In this document: one piece after another, positions 1 to 10,023 of the stretch
Numbering within the stretch: the first letter of the stretch is position 1
How the letters are laid out: each line of letters opens with the position of its first letter
Source: Rhodococcus sp. 14-2470-1b
Lineage (GTDB): Bacteria; Actinomycetota; Actinomycetes; Mycobacteriales; Mycobacteriaceae
NCBI RefSeq assembly: GCF_002259415.1
Contig: NZ_NPFY01000006.1
Location: forward strand, 1 to 64,000
DNA length: 64,000 nt
Direction of reading: 5' to 3'
Notes under the pieces: model-generated
Told to the model about the DNA's origin: nothing
The model's database searches: none
What the model saw: only the letters and a program-made list of their open reading frames with translations
Translations under genes and position numbers: made by a program

Positions 1-84
1 CCCCCCCCCCGCATCGCTTGGAAGTCACATTCATGCGTACCGATAGCCAGCAGGGCCCATTCATGCGACAAGGGGGGGGTGAAC
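1..84. repeat. Intergenic tail downstream of mazG with C-tract/G-tract ends
   Basis: This 84-base stretch opens with a run of ten C and closes with a run of about nine G, so the ends can pair. Between them the string CATTCATGCG occurs twice. A related CCATTCATGCCGAAC stretch lies at about 37317, downstream of metG. It sits just after the mazG stop codon and could end mazG transcription on the minus strand. I see no gene in it; the neighbouring sequence to the left is outside the window. Confidence 0.3.
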
Positions 85-996
85 CTACCGCCTACCCCAG
101 TTCTCTATCCATTCGATTGCGGTGAGTTTGCCAGGTACTGCGCCGTGGACTTTGGCGGATTTTTCGGCGTCGCGGATGCGGTCGGCGAAGCGCAAGACGT
201 TGCGCCGCAACAGGTCCTCGGCGCTCTCACCGCCGTGACTGTGGTCGAGGCCGATGTGTACGACGCGGAGTTCGTCGGGGATCAGCTCGTCGGGCAGTCC
301 GGCTTTGCTCGCGCGTGCCACGACTTTCTGAGCCAGTGCCAGCGCGGGTTGGGAGAGCGCGACGCCGTCCAGGCAGGAACCGCGGGCTTTCTCGGCGGCT
401 TTCTTCTCCTCCCACGCTTTCTCCTGCACGGCGACGTCGATCGGTCCGGTCGATCCGTCGTCGAGATGCGGGGTTCGATGGGTCAGCTTTCGGACGAGGC
501 CCGCTGCTACGTCGTCGACGTCGAACGCATTGTCCGACGCGTCCTGCGCGATCCGAGAATGGAACAGCACCTGCAGCAGGATGTCCCCGAGTTCCTCTTT
601 CAGATCGTCGAGGTTGCCGCTGTGGATGGCGTCGAGGAGCTCGTACGTCTCTTCCAGCAGGTAACCACTCAACGACGCGTGTGTCTGCTGAGCTTCCCAC
701 CCACCTCGGACCCGAAGGCGGTCCATCAGAAGTACGGCGGCGATCAGGTCGTCGCCAGGCAGCTTCGGCGACGAGATCACGCGGTCACCGCGCCGAATGC
801 GCTGCTGCACATCCGGGTTCGACGGGTCGGTGCTGACGAGTACCTCGGCGGAGCCGTCGGCGTGCGCGGTACCCGAGAACAGCCACCGGGTGCGCACCGG
901 AACCTCCTCGGTGAATTCGACGACTCCGTTGAGGAACTCCACGGCCTCGGCCGGGACCATCGTCGGGCGAACGGGATCCAGCAGCACTACCGTCAT
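85..996 (-). CDS. mazG: MazG nucleoside triphosphate pyrophosphohydrolase
   Basis: MazG hydrolyses (d)NTPs, including damaged ones, to the monophosphate and pyrophosphate, and so cleans the cytosolic nucleotide pool. The protein is about 303 residues. The MazG domain runs from about residue 95 to 200. It shows WEAQQTHASL, then LLEETYELLDAI and KEELGD, which carry the Glu/Asp residues that bind Mg2+. The N-terminal 90 residues form the extra domain seen in actinobacterial MazG. It follows mfd directly. I chose the ATG at 996, whose TGATG overlaps the mfd stop by one base; a GTG three bases upstream is an alternative. Coupling with mfd suggests shared expression of pool cleaning and DNA repair, as in mycobacteria. 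Confidence 0.93.
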   Translation of the reverse strand: MTVVLLDPVRPTMVPAEAVEFLNGVVEFTEEVPVRTRWLFSGTAHADGSAEVLVSTDPSNPDVQQRIRRGDRVISSPKLPGDDLIAAVLLMDRLRVRGGWEAQQTHASLSGYLLEETYELLDAIHSGNLDDLKEELGDILLQVLFHSRIAQDASDNAFDVDDVAAGLVRKLTHRTPHLDDGSTGPIDVAVQEKAWEEKKAAEKARGSCLDGVALSQPALALAQKVVARASKAGLPDELIPDELRVVHIGLDHSHGGESAEDLLRRNVLRFADRIRDAEKSAKVHGAVPGKLTAIEWIENWGRR

Positions 997-3900
997 CACA
1001 CCCCCACAGTCTGCTCCAGCAACACCGACCTGGACGGTTTACCGTCGAGTGACAGTATGAGGTCGGCGATGTACTGGACCAACTCGACGTCCCGCACTCG
1101 CGCAGCACCGACGCCGCCTCCCTCCACGCGAGGCAGAGGCGTCTGCACCACACCGGTGGTGGCCCGGTACGCAGCGTTGGGGTAGAGCCGCTTGAGTCGG
1201 ATCTGCTTGGAATCGGGCAGATCCATGGGTGCGAGCTTGACCTGCGTACCGGCGACATTGACGTCCGTCAGCCCGTATTCCTTCGCGATCAGGCGAAGCT
1301 TGGCGACGGACACCAGGCGTCCCACTTCCTCGGGAAGCGGGCCGTAGCGGTCGACGAGCTCGTCCAACACCGCCGTGATCGAGTCGGAATTCGTTGCTGC
1401 GGCCAGCTTTCGGTACGCTTCGAGACGCAAGCGGTCGCTGGTGACGTAGTCCGGCGGAATGTGTGCGTCGACGGGCAAGTCGATGCGCACTTCCTTCGGC
1501 GCTTCGTCCGTGGAGATCGGTTTGCCGTCGGCGGCCGCTCGGTACGCCTCCACGGCTTCGCCGACCAACCGCACGTACAGATCGAATCCGACGCCGGCGA
1601 CGTGGCCGGACTGTTCGGCGCCCAGAACGTTTCCGGCGCCGCGGATTTCGAGGTCTTTCATGGCGACGGCCATACCGGCACCGAGGTCGGAGTTCTGCGA
1701 GATGGTGGACAGCCTGTCGTAGGCAGTTTCGGTGAGCGGCTTCTCCGCCGGGTACAGGAAGTACGCGTATCCACGCTCGCGGCTACGCCCGACACGGCCT
1801 CGAAGTTGGTGCAGCTGCGACAGGCCGAGGGAATCACTGCGCTCGACGATCAACGTGTTGGCGTTGGAGATGTCGAGGCCCGTCTCGATGATGGTGGTGC
1901 ACACGAGCACGTCGGTCTCGCGTTCCCAGAAGCCCTGCACCGTGCGTTCGAGAGTTTCCTCGTTCATCTGACCGTGCGCGGTGGTCACCCGAGCTTCCGG
2001 CACCAGATCTCGAATGCGCTTGGCTGCCTTGTCGATCGAGCTGACGCGGTTGTGCACGAAGAACACCTGACCGTCGCGCAGCAGTTCACGACGAATCGCG
2101 GCCGCGACCTGCTTGTCGTTGTACGCGCCGACGTAGGTCAGGACCGGATGGCGCTCCTCGGGAGGCGTGAGGATGGTCGACATCTCACGAATCCCCGCGA
2201 GGCTCATCTCGAGCGTACGAGGGATAGGCGTCGCGGACATCGTCAGCACGTCCACGTGGGTGCGGAGCGACTTGATGTGCTCCTTGTGCTCGACGCCGAA
2301 TCGCTGCTCCTCGTCGACGACGATGAGGCCGAGGTCCTTCCACACGACACCCGTCTGCAACAGGCGGTGCGTGCCGACGACGACGTCGACGGTTCCGTCG
2401 GCCAGACCTGCCATGACTTCTTTCGACTCGGCGCCGTGGGTGAAGCGAGAAAGGCCCCTGACTGTCACCGGGAATGCGGCCATTCGAGCGGTGAACGTCT
2501 GCAGATGCTGCTGAGCGAGCAGCGTTGTCGGCACGAGCACCGCCACCTGCTTGCCGTCCTGAACTGCTTTGAACGCGGCGCGGACGGCGATTTCCGTCTT
2601 GCCGTAGCCGACGTCGCCGAGAATGACGCGGTCCATCGGAACCGCCTTCTCCATGTCGGCCTTGACGTCGGTGATCGCGGTCATCTGGTCCATGGTCTCG
2701 GTGAACCCGAAGGCGTCTTCCATCTCACGCTGCCACGGGGTGTCCGGACCGAATGCGTGGCCCGGCGCCGCCTGACGCGCCGCGTACAACTGCACGAGCT
2801 CGCCGGCGATCTCACGAACCGCCTTGCGTGCCTTGCGTTTGGTGTTGGCCCAGTCCGATCCGCCGAGCTTGCTGAGCGACGGCAACTCGCCGCCGACATA
2901 GCGCGAGAGCTGATCCAGCGAATCCATCGGCACGAACAATCGGTCGCCGGGCTGACCGCGCTTGCTGGGTGCGTACTCGATGACGAGGTACTCGCGTCGC
3001 GCACCGCCGACGGTGCGCTCGATCATCTCCACGAATCGACCGATGCCGTGCTGATCGTGCACGACGCTGTCGCCGGCAACCAGTGCGAGCGGATCGACCT
3101 GATTTCGCCTCTTGGCCGGTAGCTTTCGCCCTTCGGTGGCCGCGACTCGGTTTCCGGTGAGGTCGCTCTCGGTGACGACCACGAGCCGGGCGTCGGGCAG
3201 AATCAGTCCTTCGTTCAACGTGCCACACAGCACGCTGACGACGTCCGGCAACGGCTCGGAGCCCGACTCGATATGCGCCGCAGGTACTTCCGCCTCGCCG
3301 AGCCTCTCGATGATGCGGTTGGCGGTGCCTGCTCCGGCGACGGCGATGACCGCGCGCCCACCCGTCGAGACGTGTGCGCGGAGCATCGCGAACACGCCGG
3401 CGAGCAACTCCTCGGAGCCACGGACCTCGGGGACCGACTCGACGACGAGTGCGACCTCGTCCTCACTTCCGGACGCGAGAGGGCTGATGGTCCACCAGGG
3501 TCGACCCAGAGCCTGCGCGGATTCGCGAATCTGCCTGAGCGAGCGGTACGCCGACGCCCCGAGATCCAGGCTCACTCCGCCGAGACTGTCGGTGTTGACC
3601 GTCGACGCATCGAGAGGGGCTGCGCCTCCGACCGACGCGGCCGTCCACGACGCTTCCAGGAACTCCTGGCCGGTCCGCACCAGATCGGTTGCACGCGTGC
3701 GGATTCGCTCCGGATCGCACAGAAGGACGTGCGCGCCGTCGGGCAGCACGTCGGCGAGCAACTGGAGCTCACCGGGCTGCAGCAGCGGCAGCAGTGCCTC
3801 CATGCCTTCCACGGGAACACCCGCGGACAGCTTGTCCAGCATCTCGACCAGCGCTGCATCCGCCTGGTTGTCCGCAGCGAGGGCGGCCGCGCGATCGCGG

Positions 3901-4634
3901 ACCGTCTCGGTGAGGATCAGCTCACGACACGGCGGCGCGATGACCGACTGAATGTCGACGTCCGGGAGAGACCGCTGGTCCGCAACAGAGAAGGCGCGCA
4001 GTTCGGTGACCTCGTCGCCCCAGAACTCGACACGAACGGGGTGATCGGCCGTCGGCGAGAAGATATCGAGAATGCCGCCGCGAACGGCGAATTCACCGCG
4101 CTTTCCGACCATGTCGACGCGCGTGTAGGCCAATTCCACGAGGCGGTGGATGAGCCCGTCGAAGTCGATCTCGACGCCGACGCGCAAGCCGATGGGTTCG
4201 ATCTCCCCCAGCCCCGGCGCCATCGGCTGCACGAGCGAGCGGACGGTGGTGACGATGACCTGAAGCGTCGGGCCGTAGTCCTTGTCGTCCGGCCGGGCCA
4301 GACGTCGCAAAACCTCGAGGCGTCGGCCGACGGTGTCCGCGCTCGGCGACAACCGCTCGTGCGGCAGTGTCTCCCACGACGGGAATTGTGCGACGGCGTC
4401 GCCGAGAATCTGCTGCAGTTCGGTCGTCAGATCATCGGCCTCGCGGCCGGTAGCGGTGACGACGAGTACCTGCGCTCGTTCGGCGATGGCGGACGCGACG
4501 AACGGCCGCGACGAGTTGGGTCCGACGAGGGTGCGTTCCGCGGCTCCGACGGCGTCGCGCACGGCGGCGAGCGTGGAGTCCGACAGTGCGACGCGCGCGA
4601 GGCCCGACAGTGCAAGCGAAGAATCGGAAGACAA
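996..4634 (-). CDS. mfd: Transcription-repair coupling factor Mfd
   Basis: Mfd is a cytosolic DNA translocase. It pushes RNA polymerase stalled at a lesion off the template and recruits UvrA for nucleotide excision repair. The 1212-residue protein has an N-terminal UvrB-like region, a CarD-type polymerase-interacting domain near residue 510 ([13 protein letters not shown]), and an SF2 motor with Walker [12 protein letters not shown] and the DEEQ box VVDEEQRFG. Further helicase motifs ([20 protein letters not shown]) and the C-terminal TRCF domain follow. Length is typical for the family. I prefer the TTG at 4634, which has AGGAG eight bases upstream, over a TTG ten codons earlier. mazG is translationally coupled behind it. 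Confidence 0.97.
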   Translation of the reverse strand: MSSDSSLALSGLARVALSDSTLAAVRDAVGAAERTLVGPNSSRPFVASAIAERAQVLVVTATGREADDLTTELQQILGDAVAQFPSWETLPHERLSPSADTVGRRLEVLRRLARPDDKDYGPTLQVIVTTVRSLVQPMAPGLGEIEPIGLRVGVEIDFDGLIHRLVELAYTRVDMVGKRGEFAVRGGILDIFSPTADHPVRVEFWGDEVTELRAFSVADQRSLPDVDIQSVIAPPCRELILTETVRDRAAALAADNQADAALVEMLDKLSAGVPVEGMEALLPLLQPGELQLLADVLPDGAHVLLCDPERIRTRATDLVRTGQEFLEASWTAASVGGAAPLDASTVNTDSLGGVSLDLGASAYRSLRQIRESAQALGRPWWTISPLASGSEDEVALVVESVPEVRGSEELLAGVFAMLRAHVSTGGRAVIAVAGAGTANRIIERLGEAEVPAAHIESGSEPLPDVVSVLCGTLNEGLILPDARLVVVTESDLTGNRVAATEGRKLPAKRRNQVDPLALVAGDSVVHDQHGIGRFVEMIERTVGGARREYLVIEYAPSKRGQPGDRLFVPMDSLDQLSRYVGGELPSLSKLGGSDWANTKRKARKAVREIAGELVQLYAARQAAPGHAFGPDTPWQREMEDAFGFTETMDQMTAITDVKADMEKAVPMDRVILGDVGYGKTEIAVRAAFKAVQDGKQVAVLVPTTLLAQQHLQTFTARMAAFPVTVRGLSRFTHGAESKEVMAGLADGTVDVVVGTHRLLQTGVVWKDLGLIVVDEEQRFGVEHKEHIKSLRTHVDVLTMSATPIPRTLEMSLAGIREMSTILTPPEERHPVLTYVGAYNDKQVAAAIRRELLRDGQVFFVHNRVSSIDKAAKRIRDLVPEARVTTAHGQMNEETLERTVQGFWERETDVLVCTTIIETGLDISNANTLIVERSDSLGLSQLHQLRGRVGRSRERGYAYFLYPAEKPLTETAYDRLSTISQNSDLGAGMAVAMKDLEIRGAGNVLGAEQSGHVAGVGFDLYVRLVGEAVEAYRAAADGKPISTDEAPKEVRIDLPVDAHIPPDYVTSDRLRLEAYRKLAAATNSDSITAVLDELVDRYGPLPEEVGRLVSVAKLRLIAKEYGLTDVNVAGTQVKLAPMDLPDSKQIRLKRLYPNAAYRATTGVVQTPLPRVEGGGVGAARVRDVELVQYIADLILSLDGKPSRSVLLEQTVGV

Positions 4635-4729
4635 CTGCGGGGCTCCTGAGCGAGATCGGCGCAATGGATATCGCGATCGATCCTACCGCCGACGTCGTGC
4701 GTCCTTTACATACGTCCAGCTACGGGCAA

Positions 4730-5368
4730 CTAGTGCCGGATGACGCGCCGGGCCGCGAACTCACGGAAGTACTCGACCTTGCCCGCCGTCACGAGTGACG
4801 GAAGGAGGTAGTACCAGAGACGTTCCATCCGTGACGGAAGTTCCTCCGTGTTGCCCGTGGCGACGGCGACCATGTGCACGCCGGTGAGGATCTCGAGGAC
4901 GAGGGCACCGATGGTCGCGGGATCCGCATCGGCCGCAAGGTCGCCCTGCTTGATCGCCTTGGCCGCCAAAGCGTTGAACGACTCGCTCCAGCCGGACATC
5001 ACGTTGCCCTGGGTGCCCCGGTAATCACCGATCTGGTGGCTGAGCCGCAGCATCGCCGACACCATCGGGTCACTGACCGACATGTCGACGACGATGTAGG
5101 AGATGCCGATGGCCGCTTCCAACGCCGGGATACGTCCGTCGTTGAACTGCTGGCACGCCGCCGTCAGCCGGGCATTGCCCTCGTCGATGACCGCACGCGC
5201 CAACTCTTCCTTCGACCCGAAGTGGAAGTAGAGGGCACCCTTGGTGACCTGGGACTGAGAGATGATCTCGCTGAGGCTCGCGTTCGCGTAGCCCAGGCGC
5301 AAGAACACATTCGCGGCACCCGACAGCACGGTGTCGCGCGTGATCTCAGCGCGTGCCTGTCTGACCAT
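4730..5368 (-). CDS. TetR regulator, gamma-butyrolactone-receptor-like
   Basis: This 212-residue protein has an N-terminal TetR helix-turn-helix (residues about 8-55, containing SQVTKGALYFHFGSKEEL) and a ligand-binding C-terminal half. The helix-turn-helix and the later motif FREFAARR resemble the ScbR/ArpA group that senses gamma-butyrolactones in Streptomyces. A full-length paralogue lies at 49315-49992. No butyrolactone synthase (AfsA-like) gene is visible here, so the ligand is unknown. It lies between mfd and another TetR gene on the same strand, with 190 bases upstream that could hold its own operator. The TetR assignment is certain; the receptor subgroup is inferred from motif similarity. 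Confidence 0.85.
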   Translation of the reverse strand: MVRQARAEITRDTVLSGAANVFLRLGYANASLSEIISQSQVTKGALYFHFGSKEELARAVIDEGNARLTAACQQFNDGRIPALEAAIGISYIVVDMSVSDPMVSAMLRLSHQIGDYRGTQGNVMSGWSESFNALAAKAIKQGDLAADADPATIGALVLEILTGVHMVAVATGNTEELPSRMERLWYYLLPSLVTAGKVEYFREFAARRVIRH

Positions 5369-5558
5369 TGGATCCGCCTTCGCAATACTCGACTGCCACT
5401 GCGCAAATTACGAGCGAACGGTACCACTCGGTGGCATTCTTACCTTGGTCAACGTACAGATGGTCCGAACAACATACATGCGTCGCTGTGAAGTAGGTCT
5501 CATGGACGCAAACCAAACCCTACCCGCTCTTTCACCGACACGTGGGGAAATACTCGCC

Positions 5559-6185
5559 TCATTCACCGGCCAATAGGGGCGCGGCCTCCAGATTGGTGAG
5601 ACCGTTCCAACACAGATTGACGACGTGCGCCGCGACGACCTCTTTCGACGGCTCCCTCACGTCGAGCCACCACTGAGCCGTCATGGACACCATCCCGACC
5701 AGCGCCTGCGCGTACAAGGGAGCGAATCCGGCATCGAATCCGCGTCGAGTGAAGTCTCCCGCAAGGATGTGCCCGACCTGGCTCACTGCATCGTTCAACA
5801 GCGACGAGTACTTGCCGTCGGCCGCAGCGACCGGAGAATCACGGACCAGGATGCGGAACCCGTCGGTTCGCTCCTCCACGTACGTCAGCAATGCAAGAGC
5901 AACCCGCTCGACCCTCACCCTCGATCGGTTCTGCGACAACGACGAAGTCACCATGTGCAGCAACGTCGACATCTCACGGTCGACGATGACGGCATAGAGG
6001 CCTTCCTTGCCCCCGAAGTGTTCGTAGACGACGGGCTTCGACACAGTCGCCCGGACCGCGATTTCCTCCACCGACGTCGCCTCGTACCCTCGCTCGGCGA
6101 ACAAGGAGCGACCGATCTCGATCAACTGCTCGCGACGCTGCGTTCCTGTCATCCGGACACGCGGCGCCTTCTCGGGCTCGGACAA
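5559..6185 (-). CDS. TetR-family regulator next to tRNA-Gln
   Basis: This is a 208-residue TetR repressor. The helix-turn-helix spans residues about 12-58 and includes ATVSKPVVYEHFGGKEGLY, followed by an all-helical sensor domain. I set the start at the TTG at 6185, because GGGAGG lies six bases upstream. An open frame extends further 5' but would run antisense through the tRNA. Its place between mfd and glmU matches the mycobacterial TetR gene (Rv1019 by recollection), which controls itself and the downstream mfd-mazG genes. Here another TetR gene is inserted between it and mfd. A spaced inverted repeat at 6215-6239 is a plausible self-binding site. Confidence 0.88.
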   Translation of the reverse strand: MSEPEKAPRVRMTGTQRREQLIEIGRSLFAERGYEATSVEEIAVRATVSKPVVYEHFGGKEGLYAVIVDREMSTLLHMVTSSLSQNRSRVRVERVALALLTYVEERTDGFRILVRDSPVAAADGKYSSLLNDAVSQVGHILAGDFTRRGFDAGFAPLYAQALVGMVSMTAQWWLDVREPSKEVVAAHVVNLCWNGLTNLEAAPLLAGE

Positions 6186-6214
6186 GACGTACCTCCCTGC
6201 GATCTGTTCTCCTG

Positions 6215-6239
6215 CCGGTTTCCCCGGCGTCGAAACCGG
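6215..6239. promoter_or_regulatory. Candidate TetR operator upstream of the 6185 start
   Basis: An exact inverted repeat has arms CCGGTTTC and GAAACCGG separated by nine bases. It lies about 30 bases upstream of the TTG start of the TetR gene, where a self-repressing TetR would bind. A further GAAACC half-site follows at about 6260. This is seen in sequence only; binding is inferred. Confidence 0.4.
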
Positions 6240-6416
6240 GCCTCCGGTCTCCCAGCGTCGAAACCCGAGCTTATGGGACGAATGACACCGATCGACGGGA
6301 GCGGTTCGACCTCGGGCCACCCCGCATGCGAGACTCGTTGCGCTCGGCGGGAGCTTCGAGGCCAGTAGTCTGTCTTGTGCAGACACCGGCGACCGGAGAA
6401 ACCGCTGGTGAAATGA

Positions 6417-6487
6417 TCCGCCGTGGTGTAATGGCAGCACCTCTGATTTTGGTTCAGATAGTTCAGGTTCGAGTCCTGGCGGCGGAG
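6417..6487 (+). tRNA. tRNA-Gln (anticodon TTG)
   Basis: The 71-base sequence folds as a cloverleaf. The acceptor stem TCCGCCG pairs with CGGCGGA. The anticodon stem TCTGA/TCAGA encloses the loop TTTTGGT with anticodon TTG at 6449-6451. The T arm contains the canonical GGTTCGAGTCC. No CCA is encoded. It sits directly upstream of glmU on the same strand and reads codon CAA, with CAG by wobble. Confidence 0.96.
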
Positions 6488-6541
6488 CGAGAAACATTGC
6501 CCTGAAGATCCAGTTCAGCGATCGTCGCCCGAGGAGCCCCG

Positions 6542-8026
6542 TTGCCGTTGCATACCGCCGTGGTCGTTCTCGCAGCAGGTGCAGGCACCCGAATGCGATC
6601 CAAGACCCCGAAGGTGCTGCATCCGCTGGGTGGGCGAACGATGCTCGCGCACGCGTTGCACGCCGCCGCTGATCTGGGCCCCGATCACCTCGTCACCGTC
6701 GTCGGACACGACCGCGAACGTGTCACCGAATCCGTCGTCGAACTGAGCGAGGAACTCGGACGCACCATCGTCACCACGGTGCAGGAACAGCAGTTGGGCA
6801 CCGGCCACGCCGTGCAGTGCGGGCTCAGCGCGCTCCCCGACGATTTCGAGGGAACGATCCTCGTCACCGCGGCCGACGTTCCCCTCCTCGACGGACACAC
6901 CTTGAAGGCTCTGCTCGACGAGCACCTGAGCGCGCCGCTGCCTGCAGCGGCAACGGTTCTTACGTTCGTGCCCGACGACGCGAACGGGTACGGCCGCATC
7001 GTGCGCGCCGACGACGACCAAGTCGCCGAGATCGTCGAACACGCCGACGCCACCCCCGCGCAGGTCCTGATCGACGAGGTCAACTCCGGCGTCTACGCGT
7101 TCGACGCGACCGCGTTGCGCGTTGCGCTGGGCAAGCTCAGTACCGCCAACGCGCAGCACGAGCTGTATCTCACCGATGTCGTAGAGATCAGCAAGAGCAG
7201 CGGACTCCCCGTCTACGGAACCCAGCTCGCCGACCCCGACCTGGTGATGGGCGTCAACGACCGAGTGCAGCTCGCCCACGTCACGGCCGTCCTGAATCGC
7301 CACATCGTCGAAAAGCACATGCGCGCGGGAGTCACCGTCGTCGACCCCGCAACCACCTGGATCGACATCGATGTCACCGTCGGCGCCGACGTCCGTCTCG
7401 AGCCGGGTGTCCAGCTGCTCGGCAACACCCACGTCGGTGAGGACGCCGTCATCGGACCCGACACGACTCTGCGCGACGTCGTCGTCGGCGAACGCGCGTC
7501 CGTCGTACGTACGCAGGCAGACAAATCCACCATCGGGCCCGGCGCAACCGTCGGGCCCTTCGCGTACCTGCGCCCCGGATCCGACATCGGGGACAGCGCC
7601 AAGATCGGAACCTTCGTCGAGACCAAGAACTCGACCGTCGGCAACCACTCGAAAGTGCCGCACCTGACGTACGTCGGAGATGCGACCATCGGCGAACACT
7701 CCAACATCGGAGCGTCGAGCGTGTTCGTCAACTACGACGGCGTCAACAAGAGTCGCACCGTAGTCGGATCCCACGTCCGCACCGGCTCGGACAACATGTT
7801 CGTCGCCCCCGTGCGAGTGGGCGACGGCGCGTACACCGGAGCAGGCACCGTGCTCCGCAACGATGTACCACCGGGGACGCTCGCCGTCTCCGCTGGTTCC
7901 CAGCGCAACATCGAAGGCTGGGTCGAGAAGAAGCGTCCAGGCACTGCCGCAGCGGACGCTGCAGCACGCGCTCTGGCGGCCGAATCGGCAAACGCGCAAA
8001 AATCAAAGGACGGCGAACAGCAGTGA
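6542..8026 (+). CDS. glmU: Bifunctional GlmU: glucosamine-1-P acetyltransferase / UDP-GlcNAc pyrophosphorylase
   Basis: GlmU acetylates glucosamine-1-phosphate and couples it to UTP, making UDP-GlcNAc for peptidoglycan and arabinogalactan linker synthesis in the cytosol. The 494-residue protein has an N-terminal nucleotidyltransferase domain ([20 protein letters not shown] at about residues 10-29) and, from about residue 265, a left-handed beta-helix of hexapeptide repeats with the acetyltransferase site. The start is the TTG at 6542, with GAGGAG five bases upstream; a second TTG two codons on is less well spaced. The stop overlaps the prs start by four bases, so the two genes are coupled. 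The C-terminal tail is rich in Ala and Lys, as in mycobacterial GlmU. Confidence 0.97.
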   Translation: MPLHTAVVVLAAGAGTRMRSKTPKVLHPLGGRTMLAHALHAAADLGPDHLVTVVGHDRERVTESVVELSEELGRTIVTTVQEQQLGTGHAVQCGLSALPDDFEGTILVTAADVPLLDGHTLKALLDEHLSAPLPAAATVLTFVPDDANGYGRIVRADDDQVAEIVEHADATPAQVLIDEVNSGVYAFDATALRVALGKLSTANAQHELYLTDVVEISKSSGLPVYGTQLADPDLVMGVNDRVQLAHVTAVLNRHIVEKHMRAGVTVVDPATTWIDIDVTVGADVRLEPGVQLLGNTHVGEDAVIGPDTTLRDVVVGERASVVRTQADKSTIGPGATVGPFAYLRPGSDIGDSAKIGTFVETKNSTVGNHSKVPHLTYVGDATIGEHSNIGASSVFVNYDGVNKSRTVVGSHVRTGSDNMFVAPVRVGDGAYTGAGTVLRNDVPPGTLAVSAGSQRNIEGWVEKKRPGTAAADAAARALAAESANAQKSKDGEQQ

Positions 8027-9006
8027 CCACCCCGAACTGGATCGACAACCAGAAGAACCTCATGCTCTTCTCGGGTCGAGCACACCCCGAACTCGCACAG
8101 CAGGTTGCGAAGGAACTGGGGATCGAGGTAACCCCGCAGACCGCACGCGACTTCGCAAACGGCGAGATCTTCGTTCGCTTCGAGGAGTCGGTCCGAGGAT
8201 CGGACGCCTTCGTCCTGCAGAGCCACCCCTTCCCTCTCAATACCTGGTTGATGGAACAGCTCATCATGATCGACGCGCTCAAGCGTGGGTCGGCGAAGCG
8301 CATCACCGCGATCCTGCCGTTCTACCCGTACGCCCGCCAGGACAAGAAGCACCGCGGACGCGAGCCGATCTCCGCGCGTCTCGTCGCCGACCTGCTCAAG
8401 ACCGCAGGCGCCGACCGGATCATCACCGTCGACCTCCACACCGACCAGATCCAAGGCTTCTTCGACGGCCCCGTCGACCACATGCACGCACACAGCCAGC
8501 TCGCCGAGCACATCCGCGACAAGTACAGCCTCGAACACATCACCGTCGTCTCCCCCGACTCCGGCCGAGTGCGCGTCGCAGAGAAGTGGGCCGACAGCTT
8601 CGACGGCGCACCCCTCGCGTTCATCCACAAGACCCGTGATCCATTGGTGCCCAACCAGGTCAAGTCCAACCGCGTCGTCGGTGACGTCGAAGGCCGCACC
8701 TGCATCCTGATCGACGACATGATCGACACCGGCGGCACCATCGCCGGCGCCGTCAAGGTCCTCAAGGAAGCCGGAGCAGGCGACGTCGTCATCGCCGCCA
8801 CCCACGGCGTCCTCTCCGACCCGGCCGCCGAACGCCTCGCCAACTGCGGAGCCAAGGAAGTCGTCGTCACCAATACCCTCCCCATCACCGACGAGAAGCG
8901 CTTCGACACCCTCACCGAGCTGTCCATAGCACCTCTCCTCGCCCGTACCATCCGCGAAGTCTTCGAAAACGGATCCGTCACAAGCCTGTTCAACGGCTCC
9001 GCCTAA
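8023..9006 (+). CDS. prs: Ribose-phosphate pyrophosphokinase (PRPP synthetase)
   Basis: This enzyme transfers pyrophosphate from ATP to ribose-5-phosphate. The product, PRPP, feeds purine, pyrimidine, His, Trp and NAD synthesis, and decaprenyl-phosphoryl arabinose in this order of bacteria. The 327-residue protein shows the class I signatures: the FARQD-like [14 protein letters not shown] loop near residue 105, [12 protein letters not shown] near 143, and the PRPP-binding loop [12 protein letters not shown] near 231. The GTG start lies inside the end of glmU (GTGA overlap). A long hairpin repeat follows the stop codon and probably ends the operon. Confidence 0.97.
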   Translation: MTTPNWIDNQKNLMLFSGRAHPELAQQVAKELGIEVTPQTARDFANGEIFVRFEESVRGSDAFVLQSHPFPLNTWLMEQLIMIDALKRGSAKRITAILPFYPYARQDKKHRGREPISARLVADLLKTAGADRIITVDLHTDQIQGFFDGPVDHMHAHSQLAEHIRDKYSLEHITVVSPDSGRVRVAEKWADSFDGAPLAFIHKTRDPLVPNQVKSNRVVGDVEGRTCILIDDMIDTGGTIAGAVKVLKEAGAGDVVIAATHGVLSDPAAERLANCGAKEVVVTNTLPITDEKRFDTLTELSIAPLLARTIREVFENGSVTSLFNGSA

Positions 9007-9046
9007 GCCATTCCGCAGGCTCCGGTGGTGCAGGTCCGCCCTTTCG

Positions 9047-9099
9047 GGAGCGAACGTGGCGTTCAGTCCGTCTAACGGACCGAACGCCACTTTCGCTCC
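9047..9099 (+). terminator. Long hairpin after prs
   Basis: The arms 9047-9071 and 9075-9099 pair over 25 bases with two mismatches around a CTA loop. The hairpin starts 41 bases after the prs stop. There is no long T run after it, so it may stop transcription or stabilise the 3' end rather than being a classical terminator. It is also the first unit of the 73-bp tandem repeat described separately. Confidence 0.55.
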
Positions 9100-9212
9100 A
9101 GACGGACGGTCCACCCAACTGACCGAACACCACGTTCAGTCCGTCTAACGGACCGAACGCCACTTTCGCTCCGAACGGGCGGTCCACCCAACTGACCGAA
9201 CATCACGTTCGG
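9060..9212. repeat. 73-bp tandem repeat, two full copies plus a partial
   Basis: The stretch beginning CGTTCAGTCCGTCTAACGG at 9060 recurs at 9133, and a truncated third start lies at 9206, so the period is exactly 73. Each full unit contains a small palindrome (CGTTC...GAACG around CTA) followed by CCACTTTCGCTCC and GGTCCACCCAACTGACCGAA. The copies differ at only a few bases. The remaining intergenic sequence up to 9340 shows no gene. Confidence 0.85.
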
Positions 9213-9340
9213 TTTCTTTACACCCGCTCCGCAGACCTCGGCCCCTTGAAATGAGCTTCGTCACTTCGGTGATGGAAAGCGCAGTTCGGGAGGGAGGGGG
9301 TGTGCGGGGCGGGTTGCGTTGTACCCTAAGATGACTCGTC

Positions 9341-9997
9341 GTGATCGACGCGCAAACCATGGACAGCCCTGCAGCAACTTCTACCGTCCGTATCGCCCGG
9401 TGGACTCCGGGCGGGTGCGTGTGGTGCGGAAGCACCGACTCGATCGAAACTTATCGCAACGAACCGCGTTGCGGCCTGTGCCGTGAAAAAGAAGCCGTCA
9501 TCGACGAGGCGAAGCACTTCATCGGCATGTACGGTCTGCGCCCCCTCGGCGGCACTCTTGCGTCCGATGACGAGGAGGAGCGCGAGTACCGCGTCACTGC
9601 TCGTGATGCTCGTGCCGTGCTGAACAGCATTCGTCTCGAGAAGCTGCCGGATCCGGCTGCGGTCCGCAAAGCGTTGCGCCCCAGGGCTGCTGCTGCAGTT
9701 GCTGCTCCTCGCCAGGCGCCGAGCAGTGCAAGCTCGTCGTCTGCCTCCTCTGCTGCAGCGAGCAAGCCGGCCGCTCCCAAGAAGCAGCAGGCGGGTGTCA
9801 GTGGCATCGACATGATCGAGCTCGAGTCGCGGGTGCAGAAGTTGCTCGCTCAGCTCACCGACGTCGACTCGCAGATCAGCGCGCTCGAGGGACAGGAGAG
9901 CCTGCCGGCACGCGCTCGCCGAAAGGATCTCGAGAAGCAGCGCACCACGGTCCTCACCACCCTCGGTGCGCTCGAGAAGGCGCGTCGCCGCATCTGA
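9341..9997 (+). CDS. Hypothetical protein with zinc ribbon and coiled coil
   Basis: I do not recognise a named family. The 218-residue protein has two CxxC pairs near the N-terminus (CVWCG at about 26 and CGLC at about 46), which would form a small zinc ribbon. A helical region, a linker rich in Ala and Ser (about 115-150), and a C-terminal heptad-like segment (about 158-215) rich in Leu, Glu and Arg, likely a coiled coil, follow. The start is a GTG at 9341; an ATG at 9359 is possible. It stands alone between the prs repeat and a two-component system. A structural or nucleic-acid-binding role is possible but not shown. Confidence 0.75.
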   Translation: MIDAQTMDSPAATSTVRIARWTPGGCVWCGSTDSIETYRNEPRCGLCREKEAVIDEAKHFIGMYGLRPLGGTLASDDEEEREYRVTARDARAVLNSIRLEKLPDPAAVRKALRPRAAAAVAAPRQAPSSASSSSASSAAASKPAAPKKQQAGVSGIDMIELESRVQKLLAQLTDVDSQISALEGQESLPARARRKDLEKQRTTVLTTLGALEKARRRI

Positions 9998-10023
9998 CCC
10001 TCGGCGGTACGTACCCTGGACGG

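Noticed and set aside
1461-3122. Long open frame on the plus strand opposite mfd
   Set aside because: It lies wholly antisense to a certain mfd gene; high GC makes long shadow frames and its translation has no recognisable motif.
5369-5558. Butyrolactone-receptor operator upstream of the first TetR
   Set aside because: Only short imperfect symmetries (for example CCACTCGGTGG) are visible; none matches a recognisable receptor site well enough to list.
5559-6497. Long form of the TetR starting at 6497
   Set aside because: It would run antisense through tRNA-Gln and adds 104 residues that do not belong to a TetR protein; the TTG at 6185 has a good ribosome site.
6515-7999. 494-codon open frame on the minus strand opposite glmU
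   Set aside because: Shadow of glmU. Its composition (Asp, Val and Gly runs) is that of reverse-complement reading, and no ribosome site is present.
7732-9114. 460-codon frame opposite glmU and prs
   Set aside because: Antisense to two certain genes, with the same shadow composition; it also runs into the 73-bp repeat.
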